Of a stretch of DNA of 64,000 nt, positions 37,140 through 46,672 are shown piece by piece (within the stretch, counting starts at the first letter, position 1; every line of letters begins with the position of its first letter). The stretch lies in contig NZ_JAMSLS010000005.1 of the NCBI RefSeq assembly GCF_023806465.1, positions 1 through 64,000 of the forward strand. The letters are read 5' to 3'. Position numbers and translations under genes: made by a program. The notes below the pieces were generated by a model that searched no databases, had not been told where the DNA came from, and saw only the letters and a list, made by a program, of their open reading frames with translations. The DNA comes from Thermomicrobium sp. CFH 73360. GTDB lineage: Bacteria > Chloroflexota > Chloroflexia > Thermomicrobiales > Thermomicrobiaceae.

Positions 37140-39500
37140 TTAACGCGCCGTATGCTTGTCAGCGACCGCAACCGCATTCCCGCCGCGCCGCTTGGCAGCA
37201 TACAGCGCTTCGTCGGCCGCACGGAGCAGCATGTCTGGCGTATCGCCATGCTGTGGAGAGACGGCAATGCCCAACGAGATTGTGAGATGAACAAGCTCAT
37301 CACGAACCTGGAACGGCAAACCGGCTATCGCGTGACGCAGTCGCTCCGCAACTTCTTCCGCCACCTCGAGATTCACGTCAGCGAGCACCACTGCGAACTC
37401 GTCACCCCCGTAGCGCGCGACGAGATCACTCGGGCGCAGCGACTGCGCGAGGCGTTGCGCCACCGCTTGTAGCATCGAGTCTCCAAAGAGATGCCCCTTC
37501 TCGTCGTTGAGGGTCTTGAATCCGTCAAAATCAATGAGGATCACCACTACGCTCTCCACCCGGCGATCGCGGAGTGCACGTCGCAGGTGCTCAAGCAGTG
37601 CACGCCGGTTCGGCAATCCAGTCAGCGGATCACTCAGTGCCTGGCGCTCTAGCTGCTCCGTCAGTTCCACTTGACGCATCAGGAGCTCCAGATGTACGGC
37701 AATATTCAGTGCCAACCGGAGATCCTCCTGGTCAAGCCGGTGTCCCCTCCTGCTCTCGATGTTAAGGACACCAATCGGCTTACCATTCCGGCGGAGCACT
37801 GCCACCACTTCGCTCTCCATCGGGAGATCCGGCTGCGGATCGAAGTAGTCCGGATCCTGGCGCACATCCACCACCAACTGGGCCCGGTTCTCCCGCACTG
37901 CTCGACCCGTTACTCCTCGATCGGCCCGCCATTCGTTGTAGGTCAGGCCACCTTCGACACGAACTGCCCGCCCCACGAAGCGCGACCCATCCGGGCTGAG
38001 CAAGGCTAAGCCGACCAGCCCATATCCGAACTCCCGTTGTAATCGATCAGCCACTATCTGAAAGGCCGCATCGAGATTGCGGTCCTCACTAACCATCCGC
38101 GTCAAATCGTGCAGCAGCTCAAGCTCCATCAGGCGACGCCGTTCCAGTGTCACGTCCTGAAGGACAAGCTGTACCTGCGGCTCCCACCGAGCACCGGTTC
38201 CAGGAAGTTCGACAATCCGCGCATGAAACTCAAGAATCCGAAGCCGCTTGTCAAGGGACAGCACCGGGATGACCGCCCCAACAGATGGTGCCCCCACTGG
38301 ACGCTGACACCACTCGTCCCATGGTAGTGGAGCAAGAGTTCGGACCACCTCTGGCAGTCGTACACCAAGAAGGCGCTCCGGACGCTCATAACCGAGGAGC
38401 CGAGCCGCCGAACCATTCGCCAGCCGCACACTTCCATCCATTGCGCACAGGAGATTCCCAACCGGTTGCTCCTCAACAAGCGCACGATACAGTTGCTGGT
38501 TCAAGAGGAGTTCCCGGCGAGTTTCAGCGACCGTCCAGGCCACTGCCAACGCTTCGGCTGCCGAGTCGTACAATTGCATATCAGCACGGTCGAAATCTTC
38601 CATCCGCCGAAGATAGACTGAGAACAAGGCAACGACCCGTCCGGCGCGCCGGATCGGCACTACGATCCCTGCCTCGAGCCCGGTCTCGCGGCGGATTTCT
38701 GGGGCTGTGACCACTCGCTCATCACTGGATCCTTCCCGCATATCGACAGGTCGGACAGCTGACTCCAATACTCGGTGCACGAGCTCCGCCGCTCGCCCAT
38801 GCGCCTGCCGCTCGACCTCACGTAGAAACGCCGCTGGGAGCCCGATGGCACCCGCATTGAGAAGTGCGTCGTTCTCCCAGTCGACCCGCCATACCGCCAA
38901 CGCCGGAACTTCGAGAATTCTCTGCAGAAGCAGAAGACTCTGCATCAGCCACTCGGGTGTCAGTTCAGCCAGCAAAGTGAGGTCGGCTTCCACCTGCCGC
39001 AACGCATTGAGCTTGACAAGCTGACGGCGCTCCCGATCGCGCTCCCGCTCCAGTACCGACTTGGCCAATGCGACGATCCGCTCCAGGTCGACGACTGTGA
39101 TCGGATCGTACAGCACTGCACCACAGCCAGCAGCCAAAAACTCCGGCGTCGTCCCTGACTCACCGTGCACCATCGCCACGAACAAGAGCCCGGACCGTGC
39201 CTGCGTCGAGAGGTCGAGCGCATAACGGCTGAGCTGCGCTCCATCAACCAGAACAACGGTCGGTTTCTCAACAAGTGCCGAGGTGAACGATTCAGGCCAT
39301 TCCTCCAGCGTCACCACTTGGCCGACCCCAAGTGCTTCTGCCAAACGCACTACGGCAGCTCGTCGCACTGGATCTTGGTCGATAATGATCAGATTGAGAT
39401 CGCTCGACCTCTCCACGTTTATCGCCTCATTTCCCGGCGCAAGTGATCTCGGTTCCACCGAGCGTACTTCCATCTTACCCGACCATTTGTCAGTCACCAC
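37140..39500 (-). CDS. diguanylate cyclase with receiver-like, GAF and PAS domains
   Basis: A 786-residue signalling protein. Order: a receiver-like domain (about 35-150, LNLIIIDQDPVRRAAVV; degenerate phosphorylation site), GAF (about 165-330), PAS (about 345-465, LVEEQPVGNLLCAMDGSVRLANGSAARLLGY), a second GAF (about 480-615) and GGDEF (about 620-780). The active site is intact: DPLTGLPNRRAL and ARYGGDEFAVVLAD. No EAL domain, so it should make c-di-GMP. The GTG at 39500 overlaps the MFS stop by one base; an ATG at 39473 is an alternative start. The protein has no membrane anchor. Confidence 0.9.
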   Translation of the reverse strand: MVTDKWSGKMEVRSVEPRSLAPGNEAINVERSSDLNLIIIDQDPVRRAAVVRLAEALGVGQVVTLEEWPESFTSALVEKPTVVLVDGAQLSRYALDLSTQARSGLLFVAMVHGESGTTPEFLAAGCGAVLYDPITVVDLERIVALAKSVLERERDRERRQLVKLNALRQVEADLTLLAELTPEWLMQSLLLLQRILEVPALAVWRVDWENDALLNAGAIGLPAAFLREVERQAHGRAAELVHRVLESAVRPVDMREGSSDERVVTAPEIRRETGLEAGIVVPIRRAGRVVALFSVYLRRMEDFDRADMQLYDSAAEALAVAWTVAETRRELLLNQQLYRALVEEQPVGNLLCAMDGSVRLANGSAARLLGYERPERLLGVRLPEVVRTLAPLPWDEWCQRPVGAPSVGAVIPVLSLDKRLRILEFHARIVELPGTGARWEPQVQLVLQDVTLERRRLMELELLHDLTRMVSEDRNLDAAFQIVADRLQREFGYGLVGLALLSPDGSRFVGRAVRVEGGLTYNEWRADRGVTGRAVRENRAQLVVDVRQDPDYFDPQPDLPMESEVVAVLRRNGKPIGVLNIESRRGHRLDQEDLRLALNIAVHLELLMRQVELTEQLERQALSDPLTGLPNRRALLEHLRRALRDRRVESVVVILIDFDGFKTLNDEKGHLFGDSMLQAVAQRLAQSLRPSDLVARYGGDEFAVVLADVNLEVAEEVAERLRHAIAGLPFQVRDELVHLTISLGIAVSPQHGDTPDMLLRAADEALYAAKRRGGNAVAVADKHTAR

Positions 39501-40819
39501 TAGGACTTTCTTCCCAAATCGGACAGCGTTCCTGATCGTATGCCTGCCGGAGCGCTGCTGTGTTCACCGTGCATTCTCGCGGGATGCACCTCAGTGAGTT
39601 CCTCACCGCGGTATCGCCACAGATCGAGCGCCCACCAGCGACTCGCGAGCGCGACCACGACACATCCGATCCCACCCAACGCCATCGCACCCGCTGGCCC
39701 CACAACGCTGGCAAGGAGACCCGCTTGGAACTGCCCCAGGCGTGGCCCACCAGCAGCAAAGACCGAGGCGAGTGCACCGATCCGGCCACGATAGGCATCC
39801 GGCGTCGCCAGCTGCCGGACGGTATGCCGTAGCGCCATACTGACGGCATCGAGCCCACCAGAGAGAGCGAGCAGCGTGAGGGAGAGCCAGAACGAGCGGC
39901 TCACTCCGAAGAAGGCAAGGGACGCACCGTACCCCACAACCACCCAAACCATCACTCGCCCGGGATGCTTCGGCATTGAAAGGAACGCAAAAAGAGCTGC
40001 TCCCGCAATAGCGCCGATACTCGGCGCGGCAAAAAGGAGCCCGAGGCCTTCCGGTCCCACTCCGAGCACGTCCCGGGCAAAGACTGGCAGGAGCCCCGTC
40101 GCAGATGCCAGAACAACAGCGAAGAAGTCGAGCAGCATGAGTTGCCAGAGGACGGGCCGTCGCCGCACGAAGGCGAGACCATCCGTAAACGCTTCCCAAC
40201 CACGCCGTTCCGGTTGGGGAATCGGAATGTCGCGCCGCATCAGCAGGAGAGCAGCCACGACAGCGAAATAGCTCAGCGCATCAGCCCAGAATGCTGCCGC
40301 AACCCCCAACCGCGCGATCACGAGGCCACCAAGTGCAGGTCCAGCGACCGCCGCAACGTCCCACGCCAGCACGTTCAGTGTCAAGGCGTTCGCCAATCGC
40401 TCGCGTGGAACTAACGCCGGAATCAGGGCCTGTCGGGCTGGTGCATCGAACGCCATCGCCGCGGCAGAGGCAAAAGCAAAGGCGTACAACAGTGGTAGTA
40501 CTGTCCACCCCAAGCTGACACAGACGGCAAGGCCGGCCAACAACGCCGCCGCAACTGTCTGCGTCACCAGCAAGAGTCTCCGGCGATCCACTTGGTCGGC
40601 CAGTGTCCCGCCGAACAGTGAGAGGCTGATCGTCGGAATCGCGCGCGCCAGCGCGATACCACCGAGCTGGGCCGGCGAGCCAGTCAGCTCATACACGAGC
40701 CAGCTCAGCGCGACTGTCTGCATCTGTGTGCCAAGCATGGAGACAAATTGCCCGGCCCAGAGTAGGCGGAAGTCACGGAAGCGCAAGGCAGCCAGCGCTT
40801 CCGTCCACCGAACAGCCAC
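39500..40819 (-). CDS. major facilitator superfamily exporter (MFS_3 type)
   Basis: A 439-residue membrane protein with about 12 hydrophobic helices, resembling the EntS-like group of drug or siderophore exporters. FRDFRLLWAGQFVSMLGTQMQTVALSWLVYELTGSP is the typical first helix region, and GGTLADQVDRRRLLL is the MFS loop 2-3 motif. I chose GTG at 40819 because GGAGGGAGGAGG lies just ahead of it; the ATG at 40840 would put that site inside the gene. Coupled to the diguanylate cyclase gene downstream (one-base overlap). Confidence 0.88.
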   Translation of the reverse strand: MAVRWTEALAALRFRDFRLLWAGQFVSMLGTQMQTVALSWLVYELTGSPAQLGGIALARAIPTISLSLFGGTLADQVDRRRLLLVTQTVAAALLAGLAVCVSLGWTVLPLLYAFAFASAAAMAFDAPARQALIPALVPRERLANALTLNVLAWDVAAVAGPALGGLVIARLGVAAAFWADALSYFAVVAALLLMRRDIPIPQPERRGWEAFTDGLAFVRRRPVLWQLMLLDFFAVVLASATGLLPVFARDVLGVGPEGLGLLFAAPSIGAIAGAALFAFLSMPKHPGRVMVWVVVGYGASLAFFGVSRSFWLSLTLLALSGGLDAVSMALRHTVRQLATPDAYRGRIGALASVFAAGGPRLGQFQAGLLASVVGPAGAMALGGIGCVVVALASRWWALDLWRYRGEELTEVHPARMHGEHSSAPAGIRSGTLSDLGRKS

Positions 40820-40916
40820 CGCCCTCCTCCCTCCAACCATAGTCGGTAGAGCAGCGTATCATGAATACCGCCTACCGGGTTGGTACACTCCGATGGGTTG
40901 ATGGGAGGAATCTTCA

Positions 40917-41369
40917 GTGCAGCCAGGTGTCATACGCGTCGTACTCTACACAATCCTCGGTGCCGCCCTGACGGTGCTGGTCATTGGTGTACCCACTGCC
41001 CTCGTGCCGAATCCGATCTTCGGGCGGATGATTCCACCTGACACGGTCGACTATCTCGTGTTTGGCATCACGGTCGTACTGGCCGCGGCGCTGGCTGCTA
41101 CCTACGCTTGGCCCGCTGCCTGCCCACTTCCGGAGCGTCGGCTTGTCGCTGGCACCATTACCACCTACTTTGCCGTTGGCTGCCCCACGTGCAATAAGCT
41201 GGTCTTGCTGCTTCTGGGTAGCGGTGGGGCACTGCAGTGGTTCGCACCGCTCCAACCGGTGCTCGGGCTGTTGGGAATCGTGCTCCTGGCATCCTCGCTT
41301 GTCTACCGGGCACGCGTGATTTGGCCCACCCGCATGGGTCACGCAGATTCGGTCGAACCCTCTGTCTAA
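40917..41369 (+). CDS. small four-helix membrane protein with a CPTC motif
   Basis: A 150-residue protein with about four hydrophobic segments (around 8-32, 45-66, 78-105 and 113-132). The third begins FAVGCPTCNKLVLLLLG, placing a CxxC pair at a membrane edge. The start is GTG after GGAGGAATCTTCA. Family unknown to me; a thiol-redox, metal or electron-transfer role is possible, but nothing nearby supports one. It is divergent from the MFS gene. Confidence 0.7.
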   Translation: MQPGVIRVVLYTILGAALTVLVIGVPTALVPNPIFGRMIPPDTVDYLVFGITVVLAAALAATYAWPAACPLPERRLVAGTITTYFAVGCPTCNKLVLLLLGSGGALQWFAPLQPVLGLLGIVLLASSLVYRARVIWPTRMGHADSVEPSV

Positions 41370-41924
41370 CCTGTACTCACCTCGGGTTAGGTCTGCCGAG
41401 CGCCTTCTCGCCAGCCCTGCCTCGCTTCCTTTCCCCCGGCTCGCGGCCGGCGTGTCCGCCAATCCCACACGGCACGCTTTTGAATACCAGCCGTCATCGC
41501 ATGTGACCCGCTCTCGCCACCACTGCGCGGTCTCTGTGAAACTCACCGTTTCGACCGGTACGTCTGCGTTTTCCACGGCACGCCCACTGGCAGAACAGTA
41601 GTTGCCGCAAACCGCGTTCTGCTCCGCTGACGTTGCCCAACACCAGAGAGCCCCTGTCCGCTTTTCTGTCCACTTTGCTCGGCAGGCCACTCACACCACC
41701 ATCAGCCAAGAGGCATTTCCCATGGTAAATGCTGGATGTTCAGCCACTGGAGACGACTGCCGGTTAGATCTGCTCAGGGGAGCACGTACCGTATTCGTCC
41801 CCCGCAACCTGCGGGATGGTTCCTGACGCGAATGGCGCCATGCGCACGGCAACCCCGCCGCACTACACAACCTTGCACGCCACTGAGAAGCTGCGTATAC
41901 TCTTCCTGGTGGTGAGCGGGTCAT
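41370..41924. other. no gene recognised
   Basis: About 555 bases between the CPTC membrane protein and tRNA-Lys. Minus-strand frames of 70-258 codons cross it but have neither start signals nor domain similarity, and their composition is that of shadow frames. It should carry the tRNA promoter. Confidence 0.45.
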
Positions 41925-41997
<73 letters not shown>

Positions 41998-42017
41998 CCG
42001 CAAAAAATCAAGGAAAT

Positions 42018-42039
42018 CGCCCCGGGCCACCCCGGGGCG
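42018..42039 (-). terminator. rho-independent terminator (minus strand)
   Basis: A 9-bp perfect stem (CGCCCCGGG with CCCGGGGCG) around a four-base loop, followed in the minus direction by GATTTCCTTGATTTTTTG, which supplies a U-run. It lies 44 bases after the stop of the 45-residue minus-strand gene and faces the tRNA 3' end. Confidence 0.75.
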
Positions 42040-42082
42040 AACGGTTTCTGACGACCAATCTGACGACCATACCGCGGGCGGG

Positions 42083-42220
42083 TTACCCGCGTGCTCCCAC
42101 TTCGGCACGAACCTCCTCACGAAGCCGGCCCGCGACGAACTGTGCAAGCCGCTGCAACACGCGGTCAAGGCGTTCCTCATCTGGGACGGAGAAAAGCGCA
42201 TCAGACGGTATAGTCATCGC
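42083..42220 (-). CDS. small element-encoded protein (45 residues)
   Basis: A 45-residue, mostly helical charged protein (VPDEERLDRVLQRLAQFVAGRLREEVRAE). The ATG at 42220 follows GGGGAGCG with good spacing, and it overlaps the stop of the HTH gene upstream, so the two form an operon. It is followed by a terminator. Small proteins of this kind occur beside regulators in integrative elements; function unknown. Confidence 0.55.
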   Translation of the reverse strand, partial: AMTIPSDALFSVPDEERLDRVLQRLAQFVAGRLREEVRAEVGARG

Positions 42221-42543
42221 TCCCCATTCCCAGCTACACTTGTCGTAGAGGGGGTTGACCATGAACGCCCAAGACACCGACACGGGTTACAAACGACCGC
42301 TACATGCCGACATAGAGCACTGGGATCCGTACCTAGGGCACTGGCCTTGGCCAACGAAAACTCGGACCAGATCTCCGGGAAGACATACAGCGCCCGTAGC
42401 AGGATCCTGGGGCCCATCTCTCGCTGCCCATGCCGGATCCGGGACCGTGCTGGTCCAGAAATCCCAAGCACTTTGGCCATCTCGGCATTGTTCAGTCCCA
42501 TCTCCTCCTGTAGCGCGACGAGCTTTGCCGTTATCACCCTCAT
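42214..42543 (-). CDS. XRE-like helix-turn-helix protein, Cro-like position
   Basis: A 109-residue protein whose residues 1-60 form an HTH domain of lambda-repressor type (LVALQEEMGLNNAEMAKVLGISGPARSRIRHGQREMGP). The start ATG at 42543 follows GAAGGAG. The C-terminal third has irregular composition (CNPCRCLGRSW), so a late frameshift is possible. It is divergent from the repressor-like gene at 42808, in the place of a Cro-type or excision regulator. Confidence 0.65.
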   Translation of the reverse strand: MRVITAKLVALQEEMGLNNAEMAKVLGISGPARSRIRHGQREMGPRILLRALYVFPEIWSEFSLAKASALGTDPSALCRHVAVVCNPCRCLGRSWSTPSTTSVAGNGER

Positions 42544-42807
42544 ACCGCTCCTTCCTGTGCCCATCGTACAATACAGTGTGCTTTACGTCCAGTCCGCGGT
42601 GGTTCGAGATGTCGAGAGAATCGTGTAGCCATTGCCGATGGCGCGATGCGGCTACAAGCGTGGGGTGGCCCACGAGTCCTCGACTGATCTGATGCATGGA
42701 AGGAGGCTGCCATTATCGGTCATGCCGTACGTCTTGCACAACATTCCCGATCCAACTGCACGAAAATCGCGTACCGTCCGTCACTGGATTCCCCTACCGT
42801 TGAAGGT
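42544..42807. promoter_or_regulatory. divergent control region between two HTH genes
   Basis: A 264-base gap between the starts of two divergent HTH genes, the layout of a phage or ICE genetic switch. An AT-rich stretch at about 42564-42590 (ACAATACAGTGTGC) could hold the leftward promoter. I see no convincing operator dyads, so this is called on position only. Confidence 0.35.
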
Positions 42808-43254
42808 ATGAAACGGGAGCGACGACCAGAGGACGTCTCATTTGGAAAGCGCCTGAGGCGATTTCGTGAGGCTCTCGGCCTCAGTCGCAAGGAACTGGCT
42901 GCGTTCGTTCATGTCAGCCCGGATACCATCGCTGTCTACGAGAATGGTTGGCGCGGCCCGAGTCGCGAGGTCCTGCAACGTCTCGCAGACGCCCTCGGTG
43001 TGCGGACTGATGCCCTCCTTGGATCCGAACCAGAAGAACAAACTCTCAAAGCACTCCACCTCCGCCGCGGAAAGGAACTCATCGGCCGCGCCGACACTTA
43101 TTACGAAAATCTGCTAGAATTGTTTGAGTTTCGCGAGTGGATCGAGCAAAGCCGGTTACCAACTCATGTCCGATCACACCTCATGCGTGCGATCGCAGAG
43201 GCTATCCAGGAGTACGAGGCGCTCCAGGATAAGGACACGCGGGACCGTAGCTAA
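42808..43254 (+). CDS. XRE-family transcriptional repressor, CI-like position
   Basis: A 148-residue protein with a full HTH_3 domain at residues 12-68 (FGKRLRRFREALGLSRKELAAFVHVSPDTIAVYENGWRGPSREVLQRLADALGV) and a helical C-terminal tail without a LexA-type peptidase. Such repressors are cleaved by a partner ImmA-like protease, and that gene follows directly. The start ATG has GAAGGT close ahead. Intact, unlike its neighbours. Confidence 0.8.
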   Translation: MKRERRPEDVSFGKRLRRFREALGLSRKELAAFVHVSPDTIAVYENGWRGPSREVLQRLADALGVRTDALLGSEPEEQTLKALHLRRGKELIGRADTYYENLLELFEFREWIEQSRLPTHVRSHLMRAIAEAIQEYEALQDKDTRDRS

Positions 43255-43271
43255 TAGGGGGTAACGCGAGC

Positions 43272-43850
43272 ATACATCTGCGCGGCGATGCGCTACAACG
43301 GCTCCAGGAGTTCATCGGCCGCTACGACCTGCACCGTCGCTGCTCCCTACCGGTTCCCATCGAAGAGGCAGCAGAAGCCGAGGGGTTTCAGCTCCGTATG
43401 ACGCCACGGCTCTGGCCACTGAACGGGTTCGCCATCACGATCGGTCCAGTCCGCCGCATGGAGATCAGTGCCGACCTCTCTCGTTCCTGGCGCCGTTGGG
43501 TCATCGCGCACGAGCTGGCACATGTCATCCTGGGAGATCCCTCGGTCCTCCATTTGTGCGCAGCCGACGATTCCCTGTTGACTCACTGGTTGCGCGAGCG
43601 GATCGAACGCCGAGCAAACCATGCTGCAGCCTACCTCCTGATCCCTGAATGGGTCGTTCGTGAGACACGGAGCCTAGAGCAAATTGCGGCGCGCTGCTCG
43701 GTGCCAAACACCCTTGCCGCGATCCCCCTACTCGGTGAACTTCCGAGTTCACTCGCACATGACCTGAGCCAGCCGATTATGCAGGCACGGCGTCGACACA
43801 CGGACACGGTTCTGGTCCAGGATGTCTCCGCGGAGGTGTGTCATGTCTGA
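43272..43850 (+). CDS. ImmA/IrrE-type metallopeptidase with ATA at the expected start
   Basis: A COG2856-type zinc peptidase of 192 residues. The active-site motif is IAHELAHVILGD (HExxH) with further ligands expected in the helix after RRANHAAAYLLIP. In ImmA systems this enzyme cuts the partner repressor, encoded just upstream. The frame opens at 43251 with no ATG, GTG or TTG until 43398, which would remove about 40 family-like residues (HLRGDALQRLQEFIGRYDL). GGGGGT stands nine bases before an ATA at 43272, so the natural start appears to have changed from ATG to ATA. It may still be translated weakly, or from 43398. Confidence 0.65.
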   Translation: MHLRGDALQRLQEFIGRYDLHRRCSLPVPIEEAAEAEGFQLRMTPRLWPLNGFAITIGPVRRMEISADLSRSWRRWVIAHELAHVILGDPSVLHLCAADDSLLTHWLRERIERRANHAAAYLLIPEWVVRETRSLEQIAARCSVPNTLAAIPLLGELPSSLAHDLSQPIMQARRRHTDTVLVQDVSAEVCHV

Positions 43851-44196
43851 GCAAGCCCGAGAACTCTATCTCCCAGAGCATCTCGTTCGCACCTTGCCAT
43901 CCGCGGTCCGAAACACGCTCTGCCGCCTGCCAGCGGAACGACAACAAGAATTCGTCGACTATTACCGGCGGCGCCGTAAGAGCCTCGGTACGGCATACCT
44001 GCTGTGGCTTCTGCTCGGTTGGCATTACGCCTATCTTGGACGCTGGGGTTGGCAGATTCTGTTCTGGCTGACCGCCGGCGGCTTCCTCGTCTAGTGGTTC
44101 ATCGACCTCTTTCGCCTCCCCAGTCTCGTCTCGCAGTACAACGAAGAGGTGGCTACCACTATCGTGCGCGATCTGGCGATCATGAGTCAGGTCTAA
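43843..44196 (+). pseudogene. TM2-domain membrane protein with an in-frame TAG
   Basis: A 117-codon gene starting at ATG 43843 (GGAGG six bases ahead), overlapping the ImmA stop. The TM2 domain is clear: AYLLWLLLGWHYAYLGRWGWQILFWLTAGG, then TAG at 44092-44094, then WFIDLFRLPSLVSQYNEEV to the stop at 44196. Relatives have W or another large residue at the TAG position. A TGG-to-TAG change is the simplest reading. The first helix pair would still be made. Confidence 0.75.
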
Positions 44197-44239
44197 ACCT
44201 AGGTGAACACCGTACTACATTGGAAAGGCTGATTAGTGA

Positions 44240-45165
44240 ATGCCACGCCGTGGCCGATTTGAGGGGACACTCTATCACCGTGCCGATGGTCGCTGGGAGG
44301 CGAAGGTCGGTCTGGGTTTCATCAATGGTCGTTGGGTCCGCAAGTCGATCTACGGGCGCACCCGACGGGAGGTCCAAGAAAAACTCACCATCCTCCTTGC
44401 AAACGTCCAACGCAGCCTACCGGTCCTCGACGAACGCACAACCGTCGGCGAGTTCCTCACCCAGTGGCTCACTGCCATTCGCACCCGCCTGTGCCCCAAG
44501 ACCTTTCGGTCCTACGAGCAGATCGTTCGTTGACACCTTGTCCCCGTGCTCGGCGCCATACCACTTGCCAAGCTGCAACCGCACCGCGTGCAGTAGTTCG
44601 TGTCGTCACGGCTTGAACGTGGTCTGTCCCCACGAACGGCGGACTATTGCCGCATCGTCCTCCGTGGTCCGCTCAAGGACGCGGTCAAGAGGGGCTCTGT
44701 TGCCTGCAACTTTGTTGCACTGACGGATCCACCGCAGCGCGATCCTGCCCAGCATCGCGCCTGGATTGTCGAAGAGGCACGCCGTTTCGTCGCTACCGTC
44801 CGCGGGGCTCGACTCGAGGCGCTCTATACCGTCGCGTTGGCATTGGGCCTTCATCAAGGCGAGCTGCTGGGGCTCTCATGGGACAATGTCGACCTCGAGC
44901 ACAGGCTTCTGTGCGTCATCCAACAGCTGCAGTGGATCGGGAGGAAACCAGTGTTGCTACCACTGAAAAGTGGCTCGTCAGGACGCTTGCTTCGGGTTCC
45001 TGAGGCCCTGCGCGCTGCGCTGCGCCGTCATCGCGCTCGGCAGCGCGAAGAGCGCGACTGGCTGCTTGTCCGGCGTGGATTGGGTACAAATGGAACCTCG
45101 TGTTCACCACCTCCCGTGGTACGCCCCTGGATCCCAAAAAGGTCTGCTCCTAGTTCCACCGTTGG
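44240..45165 (+). pseudogene. tyrosine recombinase (integrase) remnant
   Basis: An integrase with an N-terminal AP2-like arm-binding domain (GTLYHRADGRWEAKVGLGFINGRWVRKSI), a core-binding domain (TVGEFLTQWLTAIRTRLCPKTFRSYEQIV) and part of the catalytic domain (EALYTVALALGLHQGELLGLSWDNVDLEH). Lesions: TGA at 44531-44533, TAG at about 44594-44596, a frameshift near 45085, a further stop near 45142, and loss of everything after about 45165, including the catalytic Tyr. The box I Arg (usually GLRxGE) is His in GLHQGE. It cannot be functional. Confidence 0.85.
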
Positions 45166-45448
45166 TGCATGCGTGCGAAAGAATGGCTCGTAGCGGAGCT
45201 GACTCAGTAAGCCAAGCAAACATCATGGCATTGGCAACCATCCCTATGAACTCAGGCCGATTGATCGCGCTGAAGGTCTCATCGAACTTGGCGAGTACCG
45301 CATTGATGCCTGCAGGACGACCACTCCCAGCCAAAAGCTCGACAGTCTCGAGCAGCTGCTCGATCACGTCGGCCTGGTCAACAACCCGCACCAGAAGACG
45401 CTCCAGCCGTTCCTGCTGCTCCGGAGTTCCATGGAGACCCATAGCCAT
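45160..45448 (-). pseudogene. DUF1641 protein, frameshifted and truncated
   Basis: The reading frame from 45448 gives a DUF1641-type helical protein (LVRVVDQADVIEQLLETVELLAGSGRPAGINAVLAKFDETFSAINRPEFIGMVANAMM). Near 45215 it shifts: the family sequence LGLLSQLRYEPFF continues one frame over, and then stops matching at about 45160, where the integrase remnant begins. DUF1641 genes commonly follow sulfide:quinone-reductase-like genes, as here (23-base gap). It is broken at two places. Confidence 0.7.
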
Positions 45449-45471
45449 CTCTTACCCACTCATGACACCCC

Positions 45472-46633
45472 CTAGTGCCCGAAGAGGTTCGCAAACCGGT
45501 ACCGCTCAAAGCCGACCTTGACCGCTCGAAAGGCCCGCATCCCACCCAGCAACCAGCAATCCGGTACTGTTGAACGGCCAAAAACCTTATCGGTAAAGTT
45601 GCACCAGACCGCGGCGCCGATATACCCTGTATCCATCACGCAGATTCCCACCATCTTGTACAACTCGCCAAGGAACGCCCCACGCTCCCGATCAATGATC
45701 TGGCCGATCACATGCTCTGCTTGGAAGTGTGCAAAGACACCGGCCATACCGAGCCTGATCGTGGGGGCTACCACATCGCCGATTCCCCACACCGTCTCGA
45801 ACCGAGGTGAACGCATCGAGGGAAGCAGAACGTCCATGTAGCCGTCCGCTGTTGTCAATAGCGAGTTCCTTATCGCCATCGCCTCGGGGCTCCGATGATG
45901 TGGCACCACGATGGCAAAAGTTGTACGCTAACTCCCGCCCGTCAGCCGCAACAATCACCCTTCTCCCAGGATCGTCCCGCACGTAGACGAAGCCCCGTTC
46001 AAAGTGCACCCCAAAGTCGTTGAGGAACCGGCGGAATCCCTCCACCATCTGCGGGCCGAACGTCTCCATCGGATCTTTCCAGGGATGGAACACCGTGATG
46101 TGCGTGCGCTCCACCACCCCGCGCTGCTCAGCAAGGTACTTCAGCATAAATGCGACTTCGAACGGCGCCGGCGGACACCGATACGGCCAGGAGAGCGGTC
46201 CTACCACCACCCGCCCACCAGCGAAGGTGCGCAACCGCTCGCGAAGTGCCAGCGCTGGGGCAAGCTCCCACGGGGCCTCGCATCCAGCCACGTCCGGCGT
46301 CTGCACGAGCTCCGCCCCTAACGCGACAATCAGGTAGTCGTACTCTACATTCCCCTGGTCGGTCTCGACGGTCTGCGTCTCCGGTCGGATACCTGTCACA
46401 GTCGCTCGCATAACACGTGTCCCGTAGCGTCGCTCCAGGGCCGCTAACGGGCGCCGAATCTCCTCTGGCTCCCGCTTTCCGACCGCTACCCAGAGATAAC
46501 TGGGACGAAACTCGTGCCACTCGCTCCGGTCGATCAGCACAACCTCAAACTCGCCCGGTCGCGCCCATTTGCCAAGCCGACTGGCGGCAACTGCCCCACC
46601 TGACCCTCCTCCGAGAATGACGACGCGTTTCAT
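45472..46633 (-). pseudogene. sulfide:quinone-reductase-like FAD protein with one frameshift
   Basis: A 387-codon FAD/NAD-type oxidoreductase like the SQR/FCC group. Part one (46633 to about 45925) has VVILGGGSGGAVAASRLGKW, the YDYLIVALGAE segment and a CPPAPFE block after LSWPYR. Part two (about 45922-45472) has GIGDVVAPTIRLGMAGVFAHFQAEHV and ends in FANLFGH. They join if one base is removed from the four-A run near 45922-45925, restoring NFAIVVPHHRSPEAM. No other lesion is seen, so either recent inactivation or a homopolymer sequencing error is possible. The start ATG follows GAGAGGGG. Confidence 0.75.
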
Positions 46634-46672
46634 AACCACCCCTCTCAAGACCCACGCGCCTGAGGGCTCCGG

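Noticed and set aside
44240-44596. Selenocysteine or suppression at the integrase TGA (44531)
   Set aside because: The position is not a redox Cys in recombinases, and the gene has other stops, a frameshift and no C-terminus.
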